Below are positions 25,342 to 33,737 of a stretch of 64,000 bases of DNA, in pieces. The number at the start of each line of letters is the position of its first letter. The first letter of the stretch is position 1. This DNA is from Paraburkholderia tropica. GTDB taxonomy: Bacteria; Pseudomonadota; Gammaproteobacteria; Burkholderiales; Burkholderiaceae. The notes beneath the pieces are model-generated. The model ran no database searches, was not told the origin of the DNA, and was given only the letters and a program-made list of their open reading frames with translations. The DNA lies in the NCBI RefSeq assembly GCF_900109265.1, contig NZ_FNZM01000002.1, forward strand, positions 310,001 through 374,000, read 5' to 3'. The translations under genes were made by a program, and so were the position numbers.

Positions 25342-26547
25342 ATGAATCTGTTGCGCGGCACGCCGCCCGCGGTGCGCGGACGATCGATCGAACTCGACTT
25401 CGTGCGCGGCATCGCGATCCTCGCGGTGATGGGCTTTCACTTTCATACGGTCCACACCGGCTACGCGTGGGTCGACATCCTCGAATATCCGCTCAAGAGC
25501 TTCGGTCACGAAGGCGTCAATCTGTTCTTCACGCTCTCGGGCTTTCTCGTCGGCGGCCTGTTGCTGCGGCAGTACGCGCAGAACGGACGCATCGCCGCGC
25601 GCCGCTTCATCGTGCGCCGCATCTTCAAGATCTGGCCCGCGTACTACGCGCTGATTCTCTTTCACGTGGTGTCCGGGCGGCATCCGCGCGACACCTTCCT
25701 GTGGCAGAACCTCACGCATCTGCAGAACTACTTCGGCACCTCGATTGCGCAGACGTGGAGCCTCGCCGTCGAGGAGCATTTCTATCTGTTCCTGCCCGCG
25801 CTGCTGATCGTGCTCGCGCATTTCCGGCTGCGCGCCAACGCGCTGATCGGCGTGATGGCCGTGCTGTGCACGCTCGTGCTCGGCGCGCGCAGCATCGCCG
25901 TGGCGAGCGGCAATCTCGACGCCGCGTTCAACTACACGCAGTACCGCATCGACAGCCTGCTGTTCGGCGTGATGCTCGCGACGGTCTACTGGATGAAGCC
26001 CGAGGTCTGGCGCGGGATCGCCGCGCGCAAGGGCTGGCTCGTGAGCGCGGTGCTGCTGCTCGTCGCGTGGCTCACGCTGGCGACGCGTCATGTGGCGCTC
26101 GACGAAAGCATCGGCTTCACGCTGCAGGCCGCGGGCTTCTGCGCGCTGCTCGTGCTCGTGCTCGAACATTCGGGCGGCTTGCGCGCGTCATGGCTGTATC
26201 GCGCGATTGCGTGGCTCGGCGTGTATTCGTATGGGATTTACCTCTGGCATTCGCTCGCGCTCGCGCCCGGCGATTTTCTGATCCGCAAGCTCGCCGCGCT
26301 GCACGTGCCCGCGCTGGCCGCGTGGCCGGTCGTGCTCGGCGCGCAGTTTTTCGTCGCGATCGTGCTCGGTTATGTGACGACGCGCGCAATCGAGTTTCCG
26401 TTCCTGCGTCTGCGCGATGCGGTGTTTCCCGACCGCCGTCCGGCCCGCGCGAGCGCGGCCTCCGCGCCGACCGCACCGGGTCCGGTCACGACCACGCCGG
26501 CTTCCGGCACGCCCGATGTCGACGGCAAGATAGGCGGCGTGGCGTGA
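25342..26547 (+). CDS. Membrane acyltransferase (acyltransferase family 3)
   Basis: Integral inner-membrane enzyme likely to add acetyl, succinyl or another acyl group to the EPS. The 401-residue protein has about ten membrane helices. The family motifs are visible: SIELDFVRGIAILAVMGFHF with the conserved Arg and the catalytic-type His pair (HFHTVH, about residues 35-40), LFFTLSGFLVGGLLLRQY, KIWPAYYALI, and WSLAVEEHFYLFLPALLI (about 137-154). The C-terminal 50 residues are a Pro/Thr/Ala-rich cytoplasmic tail. The ATG at 25342 follows GAGGAGG by 5 bases. It is transcribed rightward from the region shared with wzy and stands as a single gene before the convergent glycosyltransferase at 26594. 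Members of the family act on many substrates, so the acyl group is not predictable. Confidence 0.92.
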   Translation: MNLLRGTPPAVRGRSIELDFVRGIAILAVMGFHFHTVHTGYAWVDILEYPLKSFGHEGVNLFFTLSGFLVGGLLLRQYAQNGRIAARRFIVRRIFKIWPAYYALILFHVVSGRHPRDTFLWQNLTHLQNYFGTSIAQTWSLAVEEHFYLFLPALLIVLAHFRLRANALIGVMAVLCTLVLGARSIAVASGNLDAAFNYTQYRIDSLLFGVMLATVYWMKPEVWRGIAARKGWLVSAVLLLVAWLTLATRHVALDESIGFTLQAAGFCALLVLVLEHSGGLRASWLYRAIAWLGVYSYGIYLWHSLALAPGDFLIRKLAALHVPALAAWPVVLGAQFFVAIVLGYVTTRAIEFPFLRLRDAVFPDRRPARASAASAPTAPGPVTTTPASGTPDVDGKIGGVA

Positions 26548-26593
26548 TGAATGCGCTCCCCTGAACGCGTTCGCTCCGCCCGCCTGAAAGCGC

Positions 26594-27925
26594 TCACACC
26601 ATCGCGTCCTGCAACGTGTGCTTGAACTGATCGAGCGTGTTGCGCGCGAGCAGATGCGCGTCCATGCGCGCGATGCCCGCACCGGGCGCGCGCGCGTTCC
26701 AGCCCTGCGCGAGCGTGTCGATCGCGTGGGCGATGGTGGCGGGTTCGAGATCGTCGAGCAGCGGACCGAGCGCGCCGTCGCGGCAGAACCAGCCGATCAG
26801 GCCGTCGGCGCTCGCGAGCACCGGCTTGCCGAAGCGATACGCCTGCACCAGCACGCCGCTCATGCCGTAGTGCTTGTGGTAGCCGAGCCAGACGGCGTCG
26901 CAGGCGGAGAACAGATCGCGTTCCATGTCGTCGGGCACGAAGCGGTCGAAGATCACCGGCGCGGGCGTCAGATGCGGCGCGTGCGCGTTGATGAAGGCGC
27001 GCGTTTCGTCGTCCTGCTGACCGGCGATCACGAGGCAGGGCGCGTCGCCCTTGTGCATCAGCGCCTGCATCAGTTCGCGGATGCCCTTGCGCTCGCCGAT
27101 CGCGCCATACACGAGCAGATAGCGCGTACGCGCATCGAGCCCGAGACGCGCGCGCGCGATCTGCGGATCGACGGCGTCGATCTCCGGAAACGGATCGGCG
27201 ACGTAGGCGAGGCGAGTCGGGCGCGAATTCGCGTGCGACGTCGATTCGGGCGACGCAGCCGTGCGCGTCATGCGCGCGAGCCAGTCCGGCAGCGTCGGGT
27301 CGATGGTGAGCAGCGTGCGCAGACCGCGTGCGCGCAGACCGCGCCGGAACAGCATCGACTTCACGAGATCGACGAACGGACGGCGCGGCGTGCGCAGCCC
27401 GGCCTGCGCGTGATGGAAGGTCATGCCCATCACGATGGCGATCCACGGCGTCTTGCCGAAGGGCGTGTCGAGCGCCGCGAGCGTGTAGAAAAAGTAATCG
27501 GCGTAGGGCACGACCACGAGTTTCACGCGCGTCGTGCGGCTGATGTCGGCGAGCGCGCGCGCGTAGAAGTCGCGAAAGCGCATGTACACGCTGCACGCGT
27601 ATTGCAGGCCGCGCGGCACCGTATGCAGATCGAGCAGCACGACGCGCAGATCGGGCCGCGCCTCGCGCAGGAGGCGCTGGACGAGCGGATGCTCGGCATA
27701 CGCCGTGTCCGTGACGACGAGGCAGCGATGGCCGCCTTCCACGCAGGCCTGCGCGACCCATTCGACGTAGCGCCAGCGGTGGCCCGTGAAGTTGGGTTCG
27801 ATGATCGCGATCCACTCGCCGTCGGCCGTCGTGCCGTCGCTGGCGGTGCCGCTCGAGGCGGCATCGGCTGAATCGACGTCATCGGCATCGTCACGGCGGT
27901 ATCTGGCGATCGACACGGTTTCCAT
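26594..27925 (-). CDS. Glycosyltransferase (GT4-like)
   Basis: Probable EPS glycosyltransferase. The 443-residue protein has a polar Asp/Ser/Ala-rich start (residues 1-40) and then a GT-B-like fold. This opens with WIAIIEPNFTGHRWRYVEWV and carries RYLLVYGAIGERKGIRELMQ in the second domain (near residue 270), then PVIFDRFVPDDMERDLFSAC and the donor-site-like SGVLVQAYRFGKPVLASADG. The acidic pair expected for retaining GT4 enzymes is weak here, so the family assignment is less sure than for the other transferases. The Met at 27925 is preferred over one at 27961; neither has a strong Shine-Dalgarno (AGG 8 bases before the chosen one). It is a single leftward gene, divergent from the flippase. 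Its substrate is unknown. Confidence 0.8.
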   Translation of the reverse strand: METVSIARYRRDDADDVDSADAASSGTASDGTTADGEWIAIIEPNFTGHRWRYVEWVAQACVEGGHRCLVVTDTAYAEHPLVQRLLREARPDLRVVLLDLHTVPRGLQYACSVYMRFRDFYARALADISRTTRVKLVVVPYADYFFYTLAALDTPFGKTPWIAIVMGMTFHHAQAGLRTPRRPFVDLVKSMLFRRGLRARGLRTLLTIDPTLPDWLARMTRTAASPESTSHANSRPTRLAYVADPFPEIDAVDPQIARARLGLDARTRYLLVYGAIGERKGIRELMQALMHKGDAPCLVIAGQQDDETRAFINAHAPHLTPAPVIFDRFVPDDMERDLFSACDAVWLGYHKHYGMSGVLVQAYRFGKPVLASADGLIGWFCRDGALGPLLDDLEPATIAHAIDTLAQGWNARAPGAGIARMDAHLLARNTLDQFKHTLQDAMV

Positions 27926-28240
27926 GTGGTCGGCCTGTCTGAGGATTGTGCGTTTCACCATAGCAGCGACGCGCGTGCGCCACGCGCCAAAATGCGGGCC
28001 GGGTTGGCCGAAAATGCCTGGCAGCTAGCGGTGGGTGCGCGGGCGGGTGCGCTATGCGGTACGCGCCACACGCCGCAACATCGCGCGTCCGATTCCGCCT
28101 GGCAGATGGCGTCTGGTGACATTTGCGCCGCGGTAACGTCCAGAGGTCGGCCCCGCGAGACCCAGGGCCGGCGCTGCGCGCCGTTCACGCGCGCATTGCA
28201 CGAGCGAGTACGGCATCAGTACCGGATAAGGAGAAGCGGA
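27926..28240. other. Divergent region between a glycosyltransferase and wzx
   Basis: 315 bp without a gene. TGGCAG occurs twice (near 28018 and 28098) but neither copy has a -12 GC at sigma-54 spacing. No clear promoter was found on either strand. Confidence 0.55.
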
Positions 28241-29488
28241 TTGCGCGCGATGCGGGTGCCGGCGTGGCCGGTCAAGGCGGGGTTCGGTCCCGGCGCGGCG
28301 ACGTGGGTGTTGCTGCAGCAGGTCGTCGTGCGCGGCCTCGTGGCCGTCAAATTTCTGGTGATCGGGCGCATTCTCGGGCCGTCCGCGATCGGTCTCGCGA
28401 GCGTGGCGCTGCTCGCGGTCGCGATCGCCGAAGCGCTCTCCGACACCGGGCTTGCGCAGGCCGTGATCCAGGGGCCGACGCCGCCCACGCGCGATCAGAC
28501 CGGTAGCGTCTGGACCACGCTCGCCACGCGCGGCCTGCTGATCGCGCTGCTGCTGGTCGCCTGCGCGCCGCTGATGGACGCGCAATTCCATCTCGGCGGC
28601 GCGCTCGGCCTCGTGCAGCTGGCGGCGCTGCTGCCGCTGTTGCGCGGCCTCGCGTCGCCGGCCTATTTCATTGCGCAGCGCGAGCGGCGCTTCCAGCATA
28701 TCGCGGGCATCGAGATCGCCGCCGCGTGCGTCGATTGCACGGTCGGCGTGGGTCTCGCGCTCACGGGCATGGGGCCGTACGCGCTGTTGCTCGGCATGAT
28801 GGTCGGCGAGGCCTTCAAGAGCGTGCTGACGTGGACCACGCTCGCGCCGCGTCCACCGATCCGGCTGCGCTGGTCGGGCATCGGCCATTACGTGGGGTTC
28901 TCGCGCTGGATCTGGGCGAGCAGCGTGATCATCCTCATCACCAACCAGTTCGACAAAGTGGTGGTCGGCAAGCTGCTCGGGCCGGCGCAACTGGGCGCAT
29001 GGCAGATGTCGTCGAAGCTCGCGCAGATGCTGCTCGCCGATGCCGCCATCGCCATGTCGCAATATCTCTTTCCGACCTTCGCCGCGCATCATCGCGGCGG
29101 CGCGCAGGCGGCCGCGCGGCTGTTCCGCATCTACCTCGGCGTGACGGCGCTCGGTCTCGCCGTCGTGGTGATCGTGCTGCGATTCGCGGCCGAGCCGCTG
29201 TTCTCGCTCGTGCTCGGCGCGGCGTGGCTGTCGGCGGTGCCGCTGTTTCGCATCTTCGTCATCAACATGGCGATCAGCGCGCTGAATTCGGTGCTCGCGT
29301 CGTATGTGCGCGCGGTCGGCGATGCGCGCGCGGTCACGGTCGCCTCGCTGATCCAGGTCGCGACGCTCGCGGTGAGCGTGCCGATCGCCACGCAGCATTG
29401 GGGCGTGATGGGCATCGCGTGGTCGATGACGCTGGGCCTTGCGTCGGGCGCGGGCTGGATGCTGTATCGCGTGTGGCGCAAGCGCTGA
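28241..29488 (+). CDS. wzx: Polysaccharide flippase (Wzx, lipid-linked repeat unit transporter)
   Basis: Moves the finished lipid-linked repeat unit across the inner membrane for polymerisation by Wzy. The 415-residue MATE-like/polysaccharide-synthase-family protein has about 12 membrane helices. It begins with the conserved start region ATWVLLQQVVVRGLVAVKFL and has IGRILGPSAIGLASVALLAV, GFSRWIWASSVIILITNQFD and KVVVGKLLGPAQLGAWQMSS, typical of the WzxC branch. A TTG start at 28241 is chosen because AAGGAG lies 7 bases upstream; the ATG nine bases later would put that site 16 bases away. It is a single rightward gene. The next gene is convergent. WzxC-type similarity agrees with the colanic-acid-like genes manC, wcaJ, gmd, fcl and wcaI. 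Confidence 0.9.
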   Translation: MRAMRVPAWPVKAGFGPGAATWVLLQQVVVRGLVAVKFLVIGRILGPSAIGLASVALLAVAIAEALSDTGLAQAVIQGPTPPTRDQTGSVWTTLATRGLLIALLLVACAPLMDAQFHLGGALGLVQLAALLPLLRGLASPAYFIAQRERRFQHIAGIEIAAACVDCTVGVGLALTGMGPYALLLGMMVGEAFKSVLTWTTLAPRPPIRLRWSGIGHYVGFSRWIWASSVIILITNQFDKVVVGKLLGPAQLGAWQMSSKLAQMLLADAAIAMSQYLFPTFAAHHRGGAQAAARLFRIYLGVTALGLAVVVIVLRFAAEPLFSLVLGAAWLSAVPLFRIFVINMAISALNSVLASYVRAVGDARAVTVASLIQVATLAVSVPIATQHWGVMGIAWSMTLGLASGAGWMLYRVWRKR

Positions 29489-29575
29489 CGCTTGTGCACT
29501 GAGTGTCGATGCGCGTCGATGCGCGTCGATGTCGGGCGCGGCGTGCGGCGTGCGTCAAATGCGACTCAGACGCAC

Positions 29576-30742
29576 TCAAGCCCGCAGCGACGCCTCGACG
29601 ATTTCCGCAAGCTGATGCCCGAGCGTCGGCGTGTTGAGCCGGCAATAGGCCGCGTGCGCGGCCGTGGCCATCTCGCGCATCGTATCGGGCGGCAGCGCCC
29701 ACGCGCGGCGCAGCGTGGCGGCGAGCGCGGCGACGCCGCCGTCGCGCCGGAACAGAAAACCGGTGTGGCCGTCTTCGACGTAGCCCGGCTCCGGTCCCAT
29801 GTGCTGGCGCAGCCGGTTGTGCACGACGGGCGGCAGACTGAGCGCGAACATGTGCACGACCGACAGCCCCGCCGAGCCCGGATAGCAGCCCACGCGGCAG
29901 CGGCGGCTGATGGCGGCGATGGTGTCGTCGTCGTAGAGCGCGCCGTACCAGATCACGTCGCTGCGGTCGCGATAGCGGCGCTGCAGACTCGCGGCATGCT
30001 CGCCGCCGCCGACCACATGCAGCGCGATATCGCAGCCTTCGCGATGCAATTGCGCGATCACCTCGATCAAGCCCTCGATCTGCGAATTCTCGCGCAGCCG
30101 TCCGATGAAGAGCACGCCGTTTTCCGTGCCGGTTTTCGCGCTCGGCTCGACCGTCGACGAAACCTGGAGCGAGTTGTTGGCGACCACGAGCTTGCGCGCC
30201 GGGCAGCCGATGCGCACGAGCGAGCGCCGCGACGCCTCGGTATAGCAGACGTAACGCTGCGCGAGCGCGACCGCGATCCGGTAACAGAGCGTGCGCACGA
30301 ATCCCGCATGCGTGTGGCGATACAGCCCCTGACCGTGGATCAGCACCGGCACGCGCATGGCGCGGCCCGCGATGAGCGCGAGCCAGAGCGAGAGATAGCG
30401 GACGTCGGCGAAAATCAGCACGGCGTCGGGACGTTCGAGAACGATGCGCGTGAGCACGCGGCTTTGCATGCGGATGCGCCGCGAGGACAGGCCCGCAATG
30501 CGCGTCTCGACGAATTCCTCGCAATCGGGCCGCTCGCGCGAAAAGCCGTTCGCCTCCATGCCTTCCGAGCACGCGAACACCTTCACGCAGAACAGGCGGT
30601 TCAGCGATTCGATCACCTCGACGCGATAGCGCGCGATCAACGGCTGCACGTAGAAGACGACCGGCCGGTCGCGCACGGCGCTGCGCGCCTCGTGGTCCTG
30701 TGCGTAGAGGCTCGTCCCGGAAGAAACGATCTTGTTTTCCAC
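29576..30742 (-). CDS. Glycosyltransferase family 4
   Basis: Probable EPS glycosyltransferase, 388 residues, GT-B fold. Visible marks are VVFYVQPLIARYRVEVIESL near the N-terminus, LIHGQGLYRHTH, NGVLFIGRLRENSQIEGLIE at the start of the second domain (near residue 200), LHVVGGGEH, and the donor-site region GSAGLSVVHMFALSLPPVVH. In that last stretch the second acidic residue of the usual Glu-x7-Glu is not obvious. The start is a GTG at 30742 with GGAG 7 bases upstream; a TTG 30 bases earlier has no ribosome site. It is a single leftward gene, sharing a 455-bp divergent region with the GT2 gene. The sugar is unknown. Confidence 0.86.
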   Translation of the reverse strand: MENKIVSSGTSLYAQDHEARSAVRDRPVVFYVQPLIARYRVEVIESLNRLFCVKVFACSEGMEANGFSRERPDCEEFVETRIAGLSSRRIRMQSRVLTRIVLERPDAVLIFADVRYLSLWLALIAGRAMRVPVLIHGQGLYRHTHAGFVRTLCYRIAVALAQRYVCYTEASRRSLVRIGCPARKLVVANNSLQVSSTVEPSAKTGTENGVLFIGRLRENSQIEGLIEVIAQLHREGCDIALHVVGGGEHAASLQRRYRDRSDVIWYGALYDDDTIAAISRRCRVGCYPGSAGLSVVHMFALSLPPVVHNRLRQHMGPEPGYVEDGHTGFLFRRDGGVAALAATLRRAWALPPDTMREMATAAHAAYCRLNTPTLGHQLAEIVEASLRA

Positions 30743-31197
30743 AGCCTGGCTCCAGCGTGCAGACGCGGTCAAAAGGGGACGAGTGTCTCGGGTAAGCGGA
30801 ATTCAGCCGGTCAAATTTTCATATCCTCAGAATGTTGTAGGCGAGCCGTAGCAAAAGTGGAACCCGAAAATTTCTATTGAATCCGTGCCGCTCGCGAGGC
30901 CGCGCTATGGGCGATGCGGCATCGATAAACGCACGGAAAAAGTGCGAAAAATGGCGTAAACCGACCGGCAGATTGGCGGGATGGGCGCGTGCGAACGCGA
31001 GTGTCGCTTTGTGTTCGACAACGTTTCGTTGAATTCAGCCGATGAATAGAATGTTTCGGACAACTTCGTTCTGGCGACTCGGCGACGACCGCGACCTCGG
31101 GTAATCTCGGAGCAAGCGGAAGAACGTGCGCGCGATGTGCGTGGCGCAGACGACACGCGCAGCGACCGGCGTGTGCCCGGCGAATGCGGAGAAACCG
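30743..31197. other. Divergent region with a near-exact direct repeat
   Basis: 455 bp between two EPS glycosyltransferases, AT-richer than its flanks, with no credible gene. It holds two similar 16-17-bp elements in direct orientation: TTCGACAACGTTTCGTT (31014-31030) and TTCGGACAACTTCGTT (31055-31070), 41 bp apart, about four helical turns. They could be operator sites for the GT2 gene downstream. Confidence 0.55.
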
Positions 31198-32157
31198 ATG
31201 ACGATGATCACAGGCGATGCATCCCCACCTTCGTTCGTGGACGGCGCAACCACGCAGCACACGCGTGCGTCCGCTGCGACGGGCGCGCGCGTCGCCGTCG
31301 TGATCGCCACCAAGGGCCGCCCGGCCGCCACCGCGTTTGCCGTGCGCCTGCTCGCGCGGCAAACGGTGCCGCCCGCGCAGATCATTCTTTCCGCGAGCTG
31401 CGAAGACGATCTCGGTCCCTACGACGCCGAAGGTCTGCGCGTCGATGTGCTGATCGGCAGCGCGGGGTCGAGCGTGCAGCGCAATCGCGCGCTCGACGCG
31501 CTCGCGCCCGATATCGACATCGTGATTTTTCTCGACGACGACTTCGCGCCCGAGCGTCACTGGATCGCGCAATGCATCGAGGCGTTCGAGGCCGATAGCG
31601 GGCTTGTCGGCGTGTCGGGGCGCACGTTGCGCGACGGCGCACAAGGTCAGCCGGCGACGTGGGACGAAGCGCTCGCGCTCATCGACGGCGCGCACGACGA
31701 GGCGCGCCAGCGTCCGCCCTTGCGTGCGTGCGACGAGCTTTACGGCTGCAATATGGCGTGCCGCGCGCACGCGATCGCCGATCTGCGTTTCGACGAACGG
31801 CTCGTGCTGTACGGCTGGCTGGAGGACAAGGATTTTTCGCGACGCCTCGCGCGCAGCGGGCGGCTCGCATACTGCGACTATCTGCTCGGCGTGCATCTGG
31901 GCCTGCGCGGCGGGCGCGTCTCGGGACGCCGCTACGGCTATTCGCAGGTGGTCAACGCGATGTATCTGTGCCGCAAGGGCGTGATGTCGCGCAAGGAAAC
32001 GGCGAGCAACATCGTGCGCGCGCTCGGTATGAACTGCCTGAAGTCGATGCGGCCCGAGGCGCATCTCGACCGGCGCGGACGCCTGATCGGCAACGTGATC
32101 GGCATTGCCGATCTGTGCATCGGCGCCGTGCGTCCGGAGCGCGCGGCGCGGCTTTGA
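31198..32157 (+). CDS. Glycosyltransferase family 2
   Basis: Probable inverting glycosyltransferase of the EPS locus, 319 residues with a GT-A fold. The start of the domain is VAVVIATKGRPAATAFAVRL (near residue 32). The metal-binding DxD region is IVIFLDDDFAPERHWIAQCI (near 112). The acidic catalytic-base region is LYGWLEDKDFSRRLARSGRL (near 202), the ED pair of GT2 enzymes. The rest is soluble and basic. The ATG at 31198 has GGAGA 6 bases upstream; an earlier in-frame ATG at 31126 lacks one and adds nonconserved sequence. It is the last gene of the EPS locus, convergent with aroG. With the WcaJ-type starter and the four GT4-like enzymes this suggests a repeat unit of about six sugars, if each enzyme acts once. 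Confidence 0.9.
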   Translation: MTMITGDASPPSFVDGATTQHTRASAATGARVAVVIATKGRPAATAFAVRLLARQTVPPAQIILSASCEDDLGPYDAEGLRVDVLIGSAGSSVQRNRALDALAPDIDIVIFLDDDFAPERHWIAQCIEAFEADSGLVGVSGRTLRDGAQGQPATWDEALALIDGAHDEARQRPPLRACDELYGCNMACRAHAIADLRFDERLVLYGWLEDKDFSRRLARSGRLAYCDYLLGVHLGLRGGRVSGRRYGYSQVVNAMYLCRKGVMSRKETASNIVRALGMNCLKSMRPEAHLDRRGRLIGNVIGIADLCIGAVRPERAARL

Positions 32158-32198
32158 AGCCTGCGCCGCGCGCGGTTTGCCGATGAAGGCGTTGCCGC

Positions 32199-33272
32199 TT
32201 AATTGCCGCTGCCGCGCGCGACGCGGCGCTGCTTGACGCTTTCCGCGAGACCTTCGAGCACGTTCACGCTGTCTTCCCAGCCGATGCACGCGTCCGTGAT
32301 GCTCTGGCCATAGGTGAGCTCGCAACCTTCCTTGAGGTCCTGGCGGCCCGCCACGAGGTGCGATTCCACCATCACGCCGACGATGCGCTCGTCGCCCGCC
32401 GCGATCTGGCGGCCGATGTCGGCGCACACGGGAATCTGGTTCTCGTGCTTCTTCGAGCTGTTGGCGTGGCTCGCGTCGATCATCAGACGCGCGGCCAGAC
32501 CCGCCTTGCCGATGTCGGCGCACGCGGCGTTCACGCTTTCCGCATCGTAGTTCGGCGTCTTGCCGCCGCGCAGGATCACGTGGCAGTCCTCGTTACCTGC
32601 CGTCGAGACGATGGCCGAGTGGCCGCCCTTCGTCACCGAGAGGAAATGGTGCGGCTGCGACGCGGCCTTGATCGCGTCGACGGCGATCTTCACGTTGCCG
32701 TCCGTGCCGTTCTTGAAGCCGACCGGGCAGGAGAGGCCCGACGCCAGTTCGCGGTGCACCTGCGACTCGGTCGTGCGCGCGCCGATCGCGCCCCACGAGA
32801 TCAGGTCGGCGATGTACTGCGGGCTGATCATGTCGAGGTATTCGGTGCCCGCGGGCAGGCCCAGTTCGTTGATCGAGACGAGCAGTTCGCGCGCCGTGCG
32901 CAGGCCGTCGTTGATCTTGAAGCTGTTGTCCATGAACGGGTCGTTGATGAGACCCTTCCAGCCCACCGTCGTGCGCGGCTTTTCGAAGTACACGCGCATG
33001 ACGATCTCGAGTTCGTTCTTGAAGCGCTTGCGCTCCTCTACGAGGCGCTTCGCGTACTCGACCGCCGCCTTCGTGTCGTGAATCGAGCACGGTCCGACGA
33101 TCACGATCAGACGGTCATCCATGCCGTGCAGGATGCGGTGCATCGCGCGGCGCGATTCGTAGATCAGCGTCGAAGCGGCTTCCGAGCACGGGAATTCGCG
33201 GATCAGGTGCGCGGGCGGCGTCAGCTCCTTCAGTTCGCGGATACGGACATCGTCGGTGTTGTGCGGGGGCAT
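32199..33272 (-). CDS. aroG: 3-deoxy-7-phosphoheptulonate (DAHP) synthase, class I
   Basis: First enzyme of the shikimate pathway: phosphoenolpyruvate plus erythrose-4-phosphate to DAHP, in the cytoplasm. The 357-residue protein is of the AroF/G/H type, with LIVIVGPCSIHDTKAAVEYA (near residue 55), EKPRTTVGWKGLINDP (near 98), WGAIGARTTESQVHRELASG, GFKNGTDGNVKIAVDAIKAA and DASHANSSKKHENQ, which carries active-site residues. The ATG at 33272 has AGGAG 8 bases upstream. The feedback specificity (Phe, Tyr or Trp) cannot be told safely by eye. Upstream lie a promoter, a 22-residue leader peptide with eight consecutive aromatic codons and an intrinsic terminator, so expression is very likely controlled by ribosome-mediated attenuation. 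Confidence 0.96.
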   Translation of the reverse strand: MPPHNTDDVRIRELKELTPPAHLIREFPCSEAASTLIYESRRAMHRILHGMDDRLIVIVGPCSIHDTKAAVEYAKRLVEERKRFKNELEIVMRVYFEKPRTTVGWKGLINDPFMDNSFKINDGLRTARELLVSINELGLPAGTEYLDMISPQYIADLISWGAIGARTTESQVHRELASGLSCPVGFKNGTDGNVKIAVDAIKAASQPHHFLSVTKGGHSAIVSTAGNEDCHVILRGGKTPNYDAESVNAACADIGKAGLAARLMIDASHANSSKKHENQIPVCADIGRQIAAGDERIVGVMVESHLVAGRQDLKEGCELTYGQSITDACIGWEDSVNVLEGLAESVKQRRVARGSGN

Positions 33273-33381
33273 GTTGTTTTCTCCTGATCCTGGGTGCGTA
33301 GCGTGCGTCGGTCGGACGGTGCTTCAAAAATCGGTTAGATGAAAATGCGGCTCTGAGGCAATGCACGAAAAGTGCGGGACG

Positions 33382-33412
33382 AAAAAAAACCGCCAGGCTT
33401 TGCTGGCGGTTT
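33382..33412 (-). terminator. Attenuator terminator of aroG
   Basis: Read on the minus strand, AAACCGCCAG (33412 to 33403) pairs perfectly with CTGGCGGTTT (33396 to 33387) around a 6-base loop. It is followed by further T residues, giving eight T in a row (33389 to 33382). It lies 30 bases beyond the leader-peptide stop and 110 bases before the aroG start, the position expected of an attenuator. Confidence 0.88.
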
Positions 33413-33441
33413 CTCGTGTGTTCGGGGTCCTGCGCGTACTA

Positions 33442-33510
33442 TCAACCCTCTCGATCCGCCAGCGGTCTGAGATACCAAAAGAAGTAAAAATAAAACTTCG
33501 TGGCGAACAT
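33442..33510 (-). CDS. Aromatic leader peptide of aroG
   Basis: A 22-codon open frame, ATG at 33510 and TGA at 33444-33442, encodes a peptide whose residues 6-13 are FYFYFFWY: in all five Phe, three Tyr and one Trp. Such a run has no plausible structural role and is the hallmark of an attenuation leader: when charged Phe- or Tyr-tRNA is scarce the ribosome stalls on it. It precedes an antiterminator octamer and a U-tract terminator on the same transcript, then aroG. The Shine-Dalgarno is weak (AAAGACACC region). It is too short for ordinary gene finding. The peptide itself is not expected to have a function. Confidence 0.87.
   Translation of the reverse strand: MFATKFYFYFFWYLRPLADREG
33456..33463 (-). 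promoter_or_regulatory. Antiterminator element within the aroG leader
   Basis: Minus-strand GCTGGCGG, lying in the last third of the leader coding sequence, is the exact complement of CCGCCAGC in the 5' arm of the terminator. When free it can pair with that arm and prevent termination. A ribosome that reaches the leader stop would cover it and let the terminator form. Confidence 0.8.
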
Positions 33511-33578
33511 GGCGGATTGGGTGTCTTTAAAACGGTTTCGCTGAAAAAGCGTTCGTTACGTCGAAAAGGGTGATTGCC

Positions 33579-33608
33579 TTTATACCCCGGCGCTCTCGCG
33601 GCTGGCAA
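33579..33608 (-). promoter_or_regulatory. Sigma-70-type promoter of the aroG leader transcript
   Basis: On the minus strand TTGCCA (33608 to 33603) and TATAAA (33584 to 33579) are separated by 18 bases, each matching consensus at five of six positions. Transcription would begin near 33572, about 60 bases before the leader ATG. No operator for a TyrR-type regulator was recognised. Confidence 0.65.
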
Positions 33609-33737
33609 GCGGGTTTGCGAGAAAAAGCGGATTATCCGCGCAATTGCGCGGTGCGATGCAGAAAATCCGCGTGGCGGTGCGGAATTTCCGCATCGCCACG
33701 CATCGCGCGCCTGGACTGACCTGCGCGCGCGCCTGCC

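Noticed and set aside
26594..27815. A second large minus frame overlapping the GT at 26594-27925
   Set aside because: Arg/His-rich, no motifs; it is a shadow of the glycosyltransferase frame.
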